From: Planctomycetota bacterium | GTDB lineage: Bacteria; Planctomycetota; UBA1135; GCA-002686595 | NCBI GenBank assembly: GCA_016779205.1 | Contig: JADHOC010000006.1 | Location: 62,001 to 126,000 of the forward strand | DNA: 64,000 nt | Direction of reading: 5' to 3' | In this document: one piece after another, positions 18,349-26,866 of the stretch | Numbering within the stretch: the stretch's first letter is position 1 | Layout of the letters: the number at the start of each line of letters is the position of its first letter | Notes under the pieces: model-generated | The model's input: the letters and a program-made list of their open reading frames with translations, nothing else | What the model was told of the DNA's origin: nothing | Database searches by the model: none | Translations under genes and position numbers: made by a program

Positions 18349-19248
18349 TCAGACCCGGCTCGCGACGAGGACGATCTCCTCGCGCTCCGACACCATCACG
18401 CCGCCCGGCTTCTCCACGGTCACGACGAACATCCCGGCGCGCCCAAGCTCGAGCTGGGCGTCGATGGGCACGATGACCTGGCCCTCCTGATCCACGTCGA
18501 AGACCCCGCCGCTCACCGGGTGGGCCTCGGCGGACGGGTCGAGGCCGCGGAAGATCCAGAGCTGGTACTGGGTGACCTCGGGGTCGTTGACCGCCAGGCC
18601 CTCGATCCGGAGGAAGCCCGCGTTCTTCGTGTTGCTCCACGTGACGTCCCCTGAGATCCCGTCGGTGGCCCAGGGGAGGACCTCCACGTCGGGGGTGGTC
18701 GCCACCAGCTCCTGGAGGCGGAGCTCGGCAGGCCCCTCACCGAGGCGCTGCTCGAGGGAGGCGACGCGGCCGTAGGCCACGACCGTCGCGATCAGTAGCG
18801 CGGCCGCAGCGACCCATCCCAACAGGCCCGGAGCGGCTCGGAGGCCCCTCGTCTCGGGGGTCGGCTCCGTCCGCGGCGCGGGGGTCGGGGCGGCGCGCTC
18901 GTCCCCGAAGGCGCCGGGGTCCACGGCGCCACGCTGGGGAACATCGCGCAGGGTATCGTGCAGATGAGAGTTGCCCCAGCGGCGCGCCTCGTGGGCGTCC
19001 GCGGCGACCTGGATGGAGAGCAGATCCTCGAGGCGCCTCTCGGCGTCCTCCGGTGCCTCGTGCACCTTCGCGCGCCCGAGGGCGGTGAAGAGCGCACCGG
19101 CCGCGTGCTCGAGGTCACGGACACGCTCCTCGTCCACGAGGGCCCGTTGGCGCTCGGTGAGCACGCCGAGCCCCTCCAGGGCGGCGATGGCCTCCAGCTC
19201 GTCCAGGCTGTCCCTGTCCCGCGAGGGCATTCCGGGTCCGACCATCAT
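18349..19248 (-). CDS. RskA-type anti-sigma factor
   Basis: Membrane-anchored anti-sigma factor, 299 residues. Start ATG 19248 overlaps the sigma factor stop (ATGATG), so the pair is coupled. Residues 1-130 form the cytoplasmic part that should bind the sigma factor. One transmembrane helix (LLGWVAAAALLIATVVAYG) lies around 145-165. The periplasmic domain matches the RskA C-terminal family, with YQLWIFRG and the closing strands GMFVVTVEKPGGV. The cytoplasmic part lacks the H-x3-C-x2-C zinc motif of ZAS anti-sigma factors. The signal that releases the sigma factor is unknown. Confidence 0.88.
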   Translation of the reverse strand: MMVGPGMPSRDRDSLDELEAIAALEGLGVLTERQRALVDEERVRDLEHAAGALFTALGRAKVHEAPEDAERRLEDLLSIQVAADAHEARRWGNSHLHDTLRDVPQRGAVDPGAFGDERAAPTPAPRTEPTPETRGLRAAPGLLGWVAAAALLIATVVAYGRVASLEQRLGEGPAELRLQELVATTPDVEVLPWATDGISGDVTWSNTKNAGFLRIEGLAVNDPEVTQYQLWIFRGLDPSAEAHPVSGGVFDVDQEGQVIVPIDAQLELGRAGMFVVTVEKPGGVMVSEREEIVLVASRV

Positions 19249-19868
19249 GACCGGTCCTCCATGACGCCTCGGCGCGCTTTGAGCTTCTCGGAGACCTCGG
19301 CGAGGCCCCGACGGATGTGACTCTTGACCGTGCCCAGAGGAATCCCGGTGTCCGCCGCGATCTCCCGGTGGGTGAGACCTTCGACCACGGACATCTCCAG
19401 CACCCGGCGACGGTCGCCCGAGAGCTGGGCCACCGCCTCCCTGGCCTGGAGCGCCTCGTCGTCGAGCTCCACCTGACGCAGGCCCTCGTCCTCGGCGCCC
19501 GGCGCGAGCTCCTCCTCGAGGGGCTCCGGGTCCACCCGGCGGCCAGCGCGGCGCCGGCGGTCGATGACGCGTCGGCGGGCGATGGTGGCGATGAAGGTGG
19601 CCTCCGAGGCCACCGCCGGGTCGTAGCGAGCTGCGCTGCGCCACACGTCCACGAAGATGTCCTGCACCACGTCCTCGACCTCGTGAGGGTCCTTCGAGAG
19701 GCTCGAGGAGAGCGACCACACCAGCGCCGAGTAGCGGGAGAGCACATCCCGGACCGCCGAGGGGTCACCGTCGGCGACCCGAGCGAGCAGGGAAGTTTCC
19801 TGGGCGGAGCGGGGGTTCATGAACAACGCGTCGTCGCACTCGGTACGGCGATCGGTCGCGCTCATCAT
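19245..19868 (-). CDS. ECF-type RNA polymerase sigma factor
   Basis: Group IV sigma factor, 207 residues from ATG 19868; ATG 19820 (191 residues, MNPRSAQETSLL) is equally possible and closer to the usual ECF length. Region 2 includes DVVQDIFVDVWRSAARYDP and TFIATIARRRVIDRRRR. Region 4 is the helix-turn-helix VVEGLTHREIAADTGIPLGTVKSHIRRGL. The gene is followed by, and overlaps, an RskA-type anti-sigma factor, the standard arrangement. It is divergent from the large coiled-coil gene and convergent with the B12-sensor operon. Its regulon cannot be read from this window. Confidence 0.93.
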   Translation of the reverse strand: MMSATDRRTECDDALFMNPRSAQETSLLARVADGDPSAVRDVLSRYSALVWSLSSSLSKDPHEVEDVVQDIFVDVWRSAARYDPAVASEATFIATIARRRVIDRRRRAGRRVDPEPLEEELAPGAEDEGLRQVELDDEALQAREAVAQLSGDRRRVLEMSVVEGLTHREIAADTGIPLGTVKSHIRRGLAEVSEKLKARRGVMEDRS

Positions 19869-20302
19869 AGCGCCGCTCACCCCCGACCCGATGTGGTTCG
19901 GGGAATCGGCTCCCGATTCTCGTCCGTCTCGCTCCAGTGATGTTGCCTGACCGCGCACGGCCCCGCTCTTCCGACGGTCGCCATCGGCCCCATCTCCCCA
20001 TGCGGAGGGTGTGGATTCGGAGCTGAGGTCGACCATGACGGAGCAGATGAGCCGGGGGAGGAGGTAGCCAGAGGCGCAGCAGGACGCCGCCTGAACCGCG
20101 CGGCATATCTGGCGCTCCGCAGGTAGTTCCCCCGTCACGGCGGGAGTCGCTCCGCGGTCCCGCAGCGATGCACGGAATCTCGATCTCAGTCGGCCCCATC
20201 GAAGGAAACAGCCGTGTCTCGTGGGGGGACGGCTGGCGAGGCGTGCCGCGGATTCGAACACCCGTCTTCGGATCGAGAGGGGCGGATTCCGACATCGGGA
20301 CC
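19869..20302. promoter_or_regulatory. Divergent region between ECF sigma gene and coiled-coil gene
   Basis: 434 bases without a credible gene. It holds one perfect dyad, GAATCGG at 19903-19909 and CCGATTC at 19913-19919 with a 3-base centre, 35-50 bases upstream of the sigma start. This could be an operator or part of an autoregulated promoter. The rest shows nothing I can name. Confidence 0.4.
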
Positions 20303-23300
20303 ATGTCCATCCCTGCCATCGCCATGCTTGTGAGCCTGGGGTCCGCCGTCGCTGGCGCGCTCCTTGCCTTCGCCGTCGCCGAGCACCGCAACCGTCGTGA
20401 GCGGGCCTCCCTGGCCCGGGAGATGACCCGCCAGGTGCGCGAACGCTACGAGGTCTACGTCCAGATGGAAGGACGCGTCCAGCGCGTGATCAACGAGTTC
20501 GATCGCTCCGAGACCGCCCTGCGCACCCGCCTCAGCGAGCAGACCCGGCAGATGCGGCGCCTCCAGAAGGCCCTCGATGCCCACGAGGGCGTGTCGACCA
20601 AGTTCGCTGAGAAGGCCCCGGTGGAGTCCTCCGAGTTCCCGCTCGAGGAGACCGGCCCCCGGGAGGTCGCGCAGTTCCAGGACGAGGTCGCCGCCTGGCG
20701 CGAGCGGATCCACGAGGCCACCCGCGAGAAGGAGGTGGAGCTCGAGCGGCAGACCACGGTGATCGACGAGCTCACCGCCCGGATCGAGTCCCTGCGCCCC
20801 CTCGAGGGCCAGCTGGGTGAGACCTCGAACCGCCTCGACGCGACCCAGGACGAGGCCCGCAAGCTCCGCGACGAGCTGGCCGGGGCCGAGCAGCAGCTGG
20901 AGGAGGTCCGTGAAGAGCTGACCAGCTCCACGGCGAAGCTCGAGGCTGCCGAGGAGCGGACCGCGTCGCTGCAGAGCGAGGCCACCGAGCTCCAGGCCAC
21001 CAACGACGAACTTCGTGCCGATCGGGACCGCACCCAGACCGACCTCGAGGCCGCGCGCGCCGATGCCGAGGCCGCCCTCGCCGAGCTCGAGGAAGCTGTC
21101 CAGCGGGGCGATGACCTGGCCGCGTCCCTGGAGGAGCAGGCCGAGGCCCTCTCTGTGCAGGAGGAGTTTGCCCGCGAGGCCCGCACCACCCTCGAGGCCC
21201 AGGTCGAGGCCCTCGAGGGCTCGGTCCAGGAGTCCGAGGCGCGCGCCGCCGCGCTCTCCGACGAGCTCGCGGCCTCCAAGGAGGCCTGCGATCGCCTGGA
21301 GGAGTCGATGGACTCCAGCGACGAGGAGCACCGGGCCAGGGCCGCGGAGCTGGAGTTGGCCGCCGAGGCCGCGCAGGCGCGCAGCCAGGAGCTCGACCAG
21401 CAACTCGCCGAGGCCAAGGCCGCCCACGCCTCCGTGGAGGACGCCATGGCCGCCGACGCCGCGGAGCACCGCGCCGTGACCGACGAGCTCGGGCAGCAAC
21501 TGGCCGAGTCCAACGACCGCTGCGAGCAGCTGGGAGCGGACCTCGAGGAGGCCGCCCGCCAGCGGGAGCAGCTGGAGTCGGAGCTCCTGCTCTCGGAGGA
21601 GCGTGGCCAGGAGCTCCACGCCGAGCTCGAGGAGTCCACCCGCCGCTGCGAGCAGCTCGACGCGGACCTGGAGGTCAGCCGGAATGCCCGCCAGGACCTC
21701 GAGGCGTCCCTCACGGCCGTCTGCGAGGAGCACGAGGCCAAGGCCTCGCACCTGGAGACCGCCCTGACGGAGACCCGCAACCGATGCGAGCAGCTCGAGG
21801 GTGACCTCTCTGCCAGCCAGGCGCTGTGCCAGGAGACCGAGACGGCCCTCGCCAGCGCGCAGGAGGCCCACGACCGCGAGGTCACCGAGAGGGAGACCGA
21901 ACTGGCTGCTGCCCGCGCCGACATCGAAGGTCTGGGGCAAGAGCTGGAGGCCGCCCGCGGGGAGACCCGCGAGGAGGCCAGCCGCCTGAAGGCCGCCGAG
22001 GATGAGGCCCAGGCCCTCCGCGCGGCCTTCGATGAGGACCAGCAGGTCGCCGCAGGATCCATCAGCGACCTGAAGAGCGCGCTGGCGGAGGCCCGCGAGG
22101 CGCTCGCAGCCTCCCAGGACGAGGCCACCGAGGTGGTCGCAGACGCCGAGAGCCGCGCCGAGGCGGCCCGCGAGCAGGCCGAGGCCCGGGAGCAGGAGCT
22201 CGGCGAACAGATCCAGATCCTGGAAGGCGAGCTGGAGAGCGCGAACGAGCGCGGCCAGAGCATGGAGCTCGCGCTCGCCGAGGAGACCTCGGCCCACGAG
22301 GCGACGAGCCAGGCCCGCGCCCAGCTGGAACAGGAACTGCGCGAGCTGGGCGAGGCGATCGAGCTCGAGGGAGCCCGGCTCGCCGAGGCCCAGGAGACCG
22401 CCACCGCCGCCGACGCCGCGCGGAACGCTGAGGTCGAGCGGGTCGCGGAGCTCTCCTCCACCATCGAGGAGCTCCAGGCCGAGGTCGAGCGCCACGCCGA
22501 CATGGCCCGCGCCGCCGACGAGCAGAAGTCCTCCACCGAGGCCCAGCTCTCCTCCACCATCGAGGAGCTCCAGGCCGAGGTCGAGCGCCATGCCGACATG
22601 GCCCGCGTCGCCGACGAGCAGAGGTCCTCCACCGAGGCCCAGCTCTCCTCCACCATCGAGGAGCTCGAGGCGAGGCTCGAGGAGCACGGCTCCCGCGCCA
22701 GCGCTGCGGCGGAGGCCTCCGAGCTCGAGATCGCGGAGGTCTCAGCGCAGCGAGACCAGCTGGTGCAGCAGGCGGAGCGCCTCTCCCTTGAGGTCGACGA
22801 CCTCAGGACAGAGCTGAACGCCGCCGTCTCCGAGGCCCTCGAAGGTGAGAAGACCAGGGAGTCCCTGGCCGAGCACACCGCCGGCCTGGAGAAGGACCTG
22901 GCCAAGGCCAGCCGCCAGCTCGAGAAGTCCAGGGCCGCTGCTGAGTACCTGACGGCGGAGCGCGATCAGCTCTCCGAGGCCAGCGAGACCCTCCAGGCCG
23001 ACTTCACCGCGCTGCAGGACCAGCTGGACTCCGAGAGGCGCACGGCCAGCGATCAGGCAGCGGAGCTCGAGAGCCATCGCGCCGAGCTCTCCGGCCAGGT
23101 GGACTCCCTGCAGGCGGCGATCGACGCCGAGCAGCAGCGCGCCGTGGCCGCCGCGGCGGAACTCCAGGCCGTGACCGAGGAACGAAAGTCGCTCGAGGCT
23201 CGCGTCGCCGACCTCGGGGCCCAGCGCGCGTCCCTCGAGTCTGAACAGGATGCCCTCAAGGCCCAGCTCGCGGACGTCGAGGCCCTCAGCGCCCGCCGCC

Positions 23301-24145
23301 ACGAGGAGCTGGAGCAGACCTCCGGGAACCTCAAGGAGGTCAGCGCCGCCCTCGCCGAGGCGAGGGAGACCGCCGCCACCGCAGACCAGCGCGCCACCGA
23401 GCTCTCGACACGAATCGACGAGCGGGAGGCCGCCCTGGCCGCCGCCGAGGAGACCATGACCGCCTACCGCGCGGAGCAGGCCGAGGTCGTCACCGGCCTC
23501 CAGGCAAATGAGGCCCGCCTCTCGAAGGAGCTCGGCTCCGTCAGCGAGGAGCGGGACCGGATCGCCGGCGACCTCGAGACCACGGCGTCCGAATCCTCCG
23601 AGCGCGCCCGCGCCCTCCAGGAGGCCACCGCCGAGATCGAGCGACGGGTCGCGGAGATGGCCGAGGAGCGCGCGCGCTTCGAGACCTTCGAGCAGACCAC
23701 GGGCGCTGAGATCGCCGGGCTCCGCGAGGAGATCGGAGAGCGGCAGAAGGCGATCGAGGCGGCGGATGCCCGGCTCGCGGAGGTCCGCGAGGAGAAGAAG
23801 GGTCAGTCCAAGGAGATCACGGCCCTGCGCTCCGAGGCCAAGAAGCAGGCAGCGCGCCTGGCCAAGGCCGAGCAACGCGCGGAGGAGCTGAGCTCGAAGC
23901 TCAAGGCGGTGACCGAGCGACTCGCCGAACAGGAGAGCCAGGCAGACGACCTCGCCACCGCTCTGGATGCCGCCAACGAGCTCCTCGCCGATCGGTCCGG
24001 CCTCCTCGAGGAGAAGGGCTCCGCGATGTCCGCCGCGGCGTCGATGCTCGCCAACCTCAAGCCGATGCTGGCCGCCCTCGAGGACCAGCTCACCGACGAG
24101 GAGCGTGCGGAGAAGGCGAAGCGGGCGAAGAGCAAGAAGTCCTAG
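20303..24145 (+). CDS. Membrane-anchored giant coiled-coil protein
   Basis: 1280-residue protein of unknown function. Start ATG 20303 (MSIPAIAMLVSLGSAVAGALLAFAVAEHRNRRER) places a single transmembrane helix at residues 5-27 followed by positive charge, so the long coiled coil is predicted on the cytoplasmic side. Almost all the rest is Glu/Ala/Leu/Arg heptad sequence. Between 22451 and about 22670 a 32-residue (96-base) unit beginning LSSTIEELQAEVERHADMA occurs twice almost unchanged and a third time in part. Around residues 400-520 R-C-E-Q-L recurs at looser spacing. The C-terminus is Lys-rich. A scaffold, chromosome or envelope-organising role is plausible; the family cannot be named. Confidence 0.85.
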   Translation: MSIPAIAMLVSLGSAVAGALLAFAVAEHRNRRERASLAREMTRQVRERYEVYVQMEGRVQRVINEFDRSETALRTRLSEQTRQMRRLQKALDAHEGVSTKFAEKAPVESSEFPLEETGPREVAQFQDEVAAWRERIHEATREKEVELERQTTVIDELTARIESLRPLEGQLGETSNRLDATQDEARKLRDELAGAEQQLEEVREELTSSTAKLEAAEERTASLQSEATELQATNDELRADRDRTQTDLEAARADAEAALAELEEAVQRGDDLAASLEEQAEALSVQEEFAREARTTLEAQVEALEGSVQESEARAAALSDELAASKEACDRLEESMDSSDEEHRARAAELELAAEAAQARSQELDQQLAEAKAAHASVEDAMAADAAEHRAVTDELGQQLAESNDRCEQLGADLEEAARQREQLESELLLSEERGQELHAELEESTRRCEQLDADLEVSRNARQDLEASLTAVCEEHEAKASHLETALTETRNRCEQLEGDLSASQALCQETETALASAQEAHDREVTERETELAAARADIEGLGQELEAARGETREEASRLKAAEDEAQALRAAFDEDQQVAAGSISDLKSALAEAREALAASQDEATEVVADAESRAEAAREQAEAREQELGEQIQILEGELESANERGQSMELALAEETSAHEATSQARAQLEQELRELGEAIELEGARLAEAQETATAADAARNAEVERVAELSSTIEELQAEVERHADMARAADEQKSSTEAQLSSTIEELQAEVERHADMARVADEQRSSTEAQLSSTIEELEARLEEHGSRASAAAEASELEIAEVSAQRDQLVQQAERLSLEVDDLRTELNAAVSEALEGEKTRESLAEHTAGLEKDLAKASRQLEKSRAAAEYLTAERDQLSEASETLQADFTALQDQLDSERRTASDQAAELESHRAELSGQVDSLQAAIDAEQQRAVAAAAELQAVTEERKSLEARVADLGAQRASLESEQDALKAQLADVEALSARRHEELEQTSGNLKEVSAALAEARETAATADQRATELSTRIDEREAALAAAEETMTAYRAEQAEVVTGLQANEARLSKELGSVSEERDRIAGDLETTASESSERARALQEATAEIERRVAEMAEERARFETFEQTTGAEIAGLREEIGERQKAIEAADARLAEVREEKKGQSKEITALRSEAKKQAARLAKAEQRAEELSSKLKAVTERLAEQESQADDLATALDAANELLADRSGLLEEKGSAMSAAASMLANLKPMLAALEDQLTDEERAEKAKRAKSKKS
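22451..22670 (+). repeat. 96-base in-frame tandem repeat
   Basis: Units begin at 22451, 22547 and 22643, exactly 96 bases (32 codons) apart, inside the coiled-coil gene. The first two differ at a few positions (Ala/Val and Lys/Arg changes); the third diverges after about 25 bases. This looks like recent duplication of a coiled-coil segment, since 32 residues is not a whole number of heptads. Confidence 0.85.
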
Positions 24146-24159
24146 GGAAGAGCTTCAAG

Positions 24160-24251
24160 CTGTAAACTTACAGAAGAACGGGCAGCTCCAAGTCATTTGG
24201 AGCTGCCCGTTCCCTATGCCATGTTGCGCGACCGCTGGCTAATGGTTAGCC
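24160..24251. promoter_or_regulatory. Array of three perfect inverted repeats
   Basis: Three separate dyads in less than 100 bases of unusually AT-rich DNA. First: CTGTAA/TTACAG at 24160-24173. Second: a 16-base stem, GAACGGGCAGCTCCAA at 24176-24191 and its exact complement at 24197-24212, with a 5-base loop. Third: GGCTAA/TTAGCC at 24237-24251. The long stem follows the coiled-coil gene and could be its terminator although it has no U-tract. The others may be operators or part of a structured RNA leading to the small basic protein. Confidence 0.6.
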
Positions 24252-24327
24252 TTCTTGCACTGCCACCCACTGACAGACCAATTCCCATCCCCCTCCCCAT
24301 GACCGAGGGGCACTTCAGTAGCTACAA

Positions 24328-24645
24328 ATGGCACAACGCGAACCGAAAGCCGGCAAGACTCGCTATCGCAGAACGGACGAGGAGCTCATCGCCGACCTCC
24401 AGAAGCGAATCGAGGAACTCAAGCAGCGCAAGGCCGCCAAGAAGGTCAAGGCGGACCCCGCGGCCAAGGAGATGAACGCGGCCTTCAGGGCGCTCACCAA
24501 GGCCGTGGAGAACTCGAAGAAGTCCGCCGACGCCGAGCTGAAGCGCGCCCTGAGCGGCGCCCAGCGCATGCTCGCCGAGTACTACGAGTCCAAGGGGATC
24601 AGCGTCCCCAAGGCCCGCAAGCCCCGCGCTCGCCGGAAGAAGTGA
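24328..24645 (+). CDS. Small basic coiled-coil protein, unknown function
   Basis: 105-residue very basic protein (start ATG 24328) that I do not recognise. It begins MAQREPKAGKTRYRRTDEEL and has a heptad-like helix from about residue 18 to 35 (LIADLQKRIEELKQRKAAKK). A second helical segment at 50-85 ends in a stretch of Lys/Arg/Pro (SVPKARKPRARRKK). The tail resembles bacterial H1-like nucleic-acid-binding tails, so a DNA- or RNA-associated protein is a reasonable guess only. It lies between the inverted-repeat array and a strong hairpin, so it is probably a single-gene transcript. Confidence 0.75.
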   Translation: MAQREPKAGKTRYRRTDEELIADLQKRIEELKQRKAAKKVKADPAAKEMNAAFRALTKAVENSKKSADAELKRALSGAQRMLAEYYESKGISVPKARKPRARRKK

Positions 24646-24666
24646 GGCCCGTCGCGGTCGATCCGC

Positions 24667-24702
24667 GGAGCCCCTGGCGCCCTCCTGGGCGCCAGGGGCT
24701 CC
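24667..24702 (+). terminator. Strong terminator-like hairpin
   Basis: Perfect 16-base stem: GGAGCCCCTGGCGCCC at 24667-24682, loop TCCT, and the exact complement at 24687-24702. It begins 21 bases after the stop of the small basic protein gene. No U-tract follows. Confidence 0.65.
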
Positions 24703-24866
24703 GGCCATTCAGGGGCTGAAGCCCCCCCGGGCCGTCGCCCCGCCCCCACCCGATGGCGCCCCGGGCGTCCTGGATCGGGACGGATCGGTCGGGTCCCTGC
24801 CCACGGGGCCCCCCGTCCTTCCGCAGCAGCCGCGACATCCCGAGATCCCACACGTAGGATCCAGGC

Positions 24867-26156
24867 ATGAGCGAGGGGGAAGCCACAGCGGGGAGCGCTG
24901 AACCGGTGGTGAGCGCCGGCGGCGTGGTCCTCGTCCGCAGGTCGGAGGCCGGCGCACGGATCGCCGTGCTCGAGTCCGGCGGACACGCGAGCTTGCCCCG
25001 GGCCGAGGTCGGCCCCGGTGAGAGCGCCGAGACCGCGGCCCTGCGGGCGGCGCGCGCCTTCGTTGGCGGGGAGCCCAGGCTCCGGAGGACCCTGGGTGAG
25101 ACGCGCGAGCGGACAGGCGAGGGCCTGATCCTGACCTGGTTCTGGCTGGCGGCGCCCGGCCGCGCGACTTCGTCGGGCGTCGGCCCGGAGTCCTCTCCTC
25201 CGCCGGGCTACCGGCTGCACTGGATGGAGGTGGAGGAGGCCCGGCTCTCCCTCGGCTCCGAGGACGAGGCCGAGCTCCTGCGCCACCTGGGCGCCGACGA
25301 TCTCCGTGGGAGGCTGCGCCCCCTGGCCTCCGCGGAGCGAAGGGAGCTGGAGGCGGCGCTGTCCTTGACCCGCGAACGCAGCCTCAGCCTGGAGGGACCC
25401 GGAGCCGACCTCGCCGCGGACGATGCTGGGGGTGCGAGGGACCTCTCCGACCGCGACGCGCACGGGGAGGTCCTCGAGGAAGCCATGGAGTTCGCCCAGC
25501 TCGAGCTCCAGCGGGCAGAGGAGCGGCTCGGGCGCGGGGACCTGGAGGGTGCTCGCCGGGCCAGGGCGCGCGCCGCTCGCGCGGGGCTGTTCGCGCTCGA
25601 TGGTCCGGGGAGGCGGGTGGAGTTCGCGAGGCTGTGGCGAACCCTCCCGGACGCCACGCGCCAGGGGCTCGGCCTGGAGCGCTTCACCCCGGGCCCCCCA
25701 CCCAGTCTCCAGGACCTCCTGACCCTGCACGACGCCGTCGAGGCGGAGCGCGAGGAGCGCCACCGCGGTCGCAGCGTGGCCCGGGGGCACCAGGTCCGCG
25801 CGTCCCTCGCGCTCATCGCGACGGCGGGCGTCTTCTCATGGATCGCAGCCGCGGCCCCCCTCGCCGTGGCGCGCGGGCTCGACGTCCCGGGGGTCTTCGC
25901 GATTCACTTCTGCCTCCTCGGTGCCGTGGGCGGGTGGAGCGGCGGCGCCTTCCGCCGCGTCCGGGAAAGCGGGGCACACTCCGGCCCGACCATCCCCTCC
26001 TTCGACGCCACGCTCGGCGCCGCCGTGGGCCTCGCTGCCGGGGCGGCGCTGACCGCGGGCTTCAGCCACCTCGCCGTGGGGGGCCACCTCGCCTTCGTGG
26101 CCGCGGCGACCTACGCCGCCGGCTGGGGCGGGACGGCCCTCTTCTCGCGCCGCTGA
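24867..26156 (+). CDS. Degenerate Nudix domain fused to a membrane domain
   Basis: 429-residue protein, ATG 24867. Residues 13-150 follow the Nudix fold (VVSAGGVVLVRR, then ASLPRAEVGPGESAETAALRAA). The Nudix box needs R-E-U-x-E-E-x-G; here it reads R-A-A-R-A-F-V-G, so all metal-binding Glu residues are lost and hydrolase activity is unlikely. A charged helical linker (about 150-305) leads to four hydrophobic segments (from SLALIATAGVFSW to the end). I know no named family with this order. A membrane sensor of a nucleotide-like ligand is possible; the Nudix resemblance itself could be weak homology. Confidence 0.7.
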   Translation: MSEGEATAGSAEPVVSAGGVVLVRRSEAGARIAVLESGGHASLPRAEVGPGESAETAALRAARAFVGGEPRLRRTLGETRERTGEGLILTWFWLAAPGRATSSGVGPESSPPPGYRLHWMEVEEARLSLGSEDEAELLRHLGADDLRGRLRPLASAERRELEAALSLTRERSLSLEGPGADLAADDAGGARDLSDRDAHGEVLEEAMEFAQLELQRAEERLGRGDLEGARRARARAARAGLFALDGPGRRVEFARLWRTLPDATRQGLGLERFTPGPPPSLQDLLTLHDAVEAEREERHRGRSVARGHQVRASLALIATAGVFSWIAAAAPLAVARGLDVPGVFAIHFCLLGAVGGWSGGAFRRVRESGAHSGPTIPSFDATLGAAVGLAAGAALTAGFSHLAVGGHLAFVAAATYAAGWGGTALFSRR

Positions 26157-26184
26157 GTCCGGGGGCGGTGCGGGTTGGCCGGGT

Positions 26185-26748
26185 TCAGCCCTCTGGCAGC
26201 AGCAGCTTGATCCTGTCGACCTCGGCCTGAAGCTCCGCGGGCTCACCGTTCCAGGACTGAAGGAACGCGTCGAACCGCTCTGCCGCCAGCGGGAACTCCT
26301 CGTTGTCGATGGCCTCCTGCACCGCGGAGAGCGCGGCCAGGGCGCCGGCGGCGTTGGCGTAGGCGGTCTCGACCACCGCAGCCCCCTCCGCGAGGCCCGC
26401 CCGCAGCTCTGCCTCCAGCTCGTCAGCGCTCGCGTAGCCCGCCTGCGGGTAGTTGGCCTGGGCGAACTCCACGAGCCGCCGGCCGCTCTCGTCCTGACCC
26501 GCGATGTAATCGGCGGATGCGGCCTCGATGACGGCGTAGAACACCGAGTCACGGAGGACCGACGCGCGGGCGTAGAGGCCGAAGATTCGATTCGCCTCCG
26601 CCCGGTCCCCCGATCGGAGGGCGGCCACCACGCCCTGGGTGGCGTCAGCGGGATCAGCGAACGTGTCCACGGAGGTGGCGGTCGAGGCGCACGCGCAGAC
26701 CAGGAGGAGCGGAGCGAGGCGGAGGGGCATGGGGATGGGCGATCGCAT
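26185..26748 (-). CDS. Small lipoprotein, unknown function
   Basis: 187-residue predicted lipoprotein from ATG 26748 (ATG 26730 is the alternative). The signal peptide PLRLAPLLLVCAC ends in V-C-A-C, an acceptable lipobox. The mature part is all-helical and Ala/Glu rich (ANRIFGLYARASVLRDSVF, AAERFDAFLQSWNGEPAEL), like a short helical-repeat protein. It is convergent with the Nudix-membrane gene and lies downstream of the DUF368 gene on the same strand, 118 bases away. Confidence 0.7.
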   Translation of the reverse strand: MRSPIPMPLRLAPLLLVCACASTATSVDTFADPADATQGVVAALRSGDRAEANRIFGLYARASVLRDSVFYAVIEAASADYIAGQDESGRRLVEFAQANYPQAGYASADELEAELRAGLAEGAAVVETAYANAAGALAALSAVQEAIDNEEFPLAAERFDAFLQSWNGEPAELQAEVDRIKLLLPEG

Positions 26749-26866
26749 GGGACAAGTGTGCGTCAGGGGGGCCGGGGCGCGCGACCCTCCGTTCGATTCC
26801 CGGGCAGGCGGAGAGGCGGAGATACAGATCAAGTACGGGGCGCGCCCGCGACGCTTGCCCCCACCC

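Noticed and set aside
20186-22905. Very long minus-strand open frames (over 800 codons) opposite the coiled-coil gene
   Set aside because: Leu/Gly/Ala- or Ser/Arg-only composition is the reverse shadow of GAG/CTC-rich coiled-coil codons; no signal, motif or domain.
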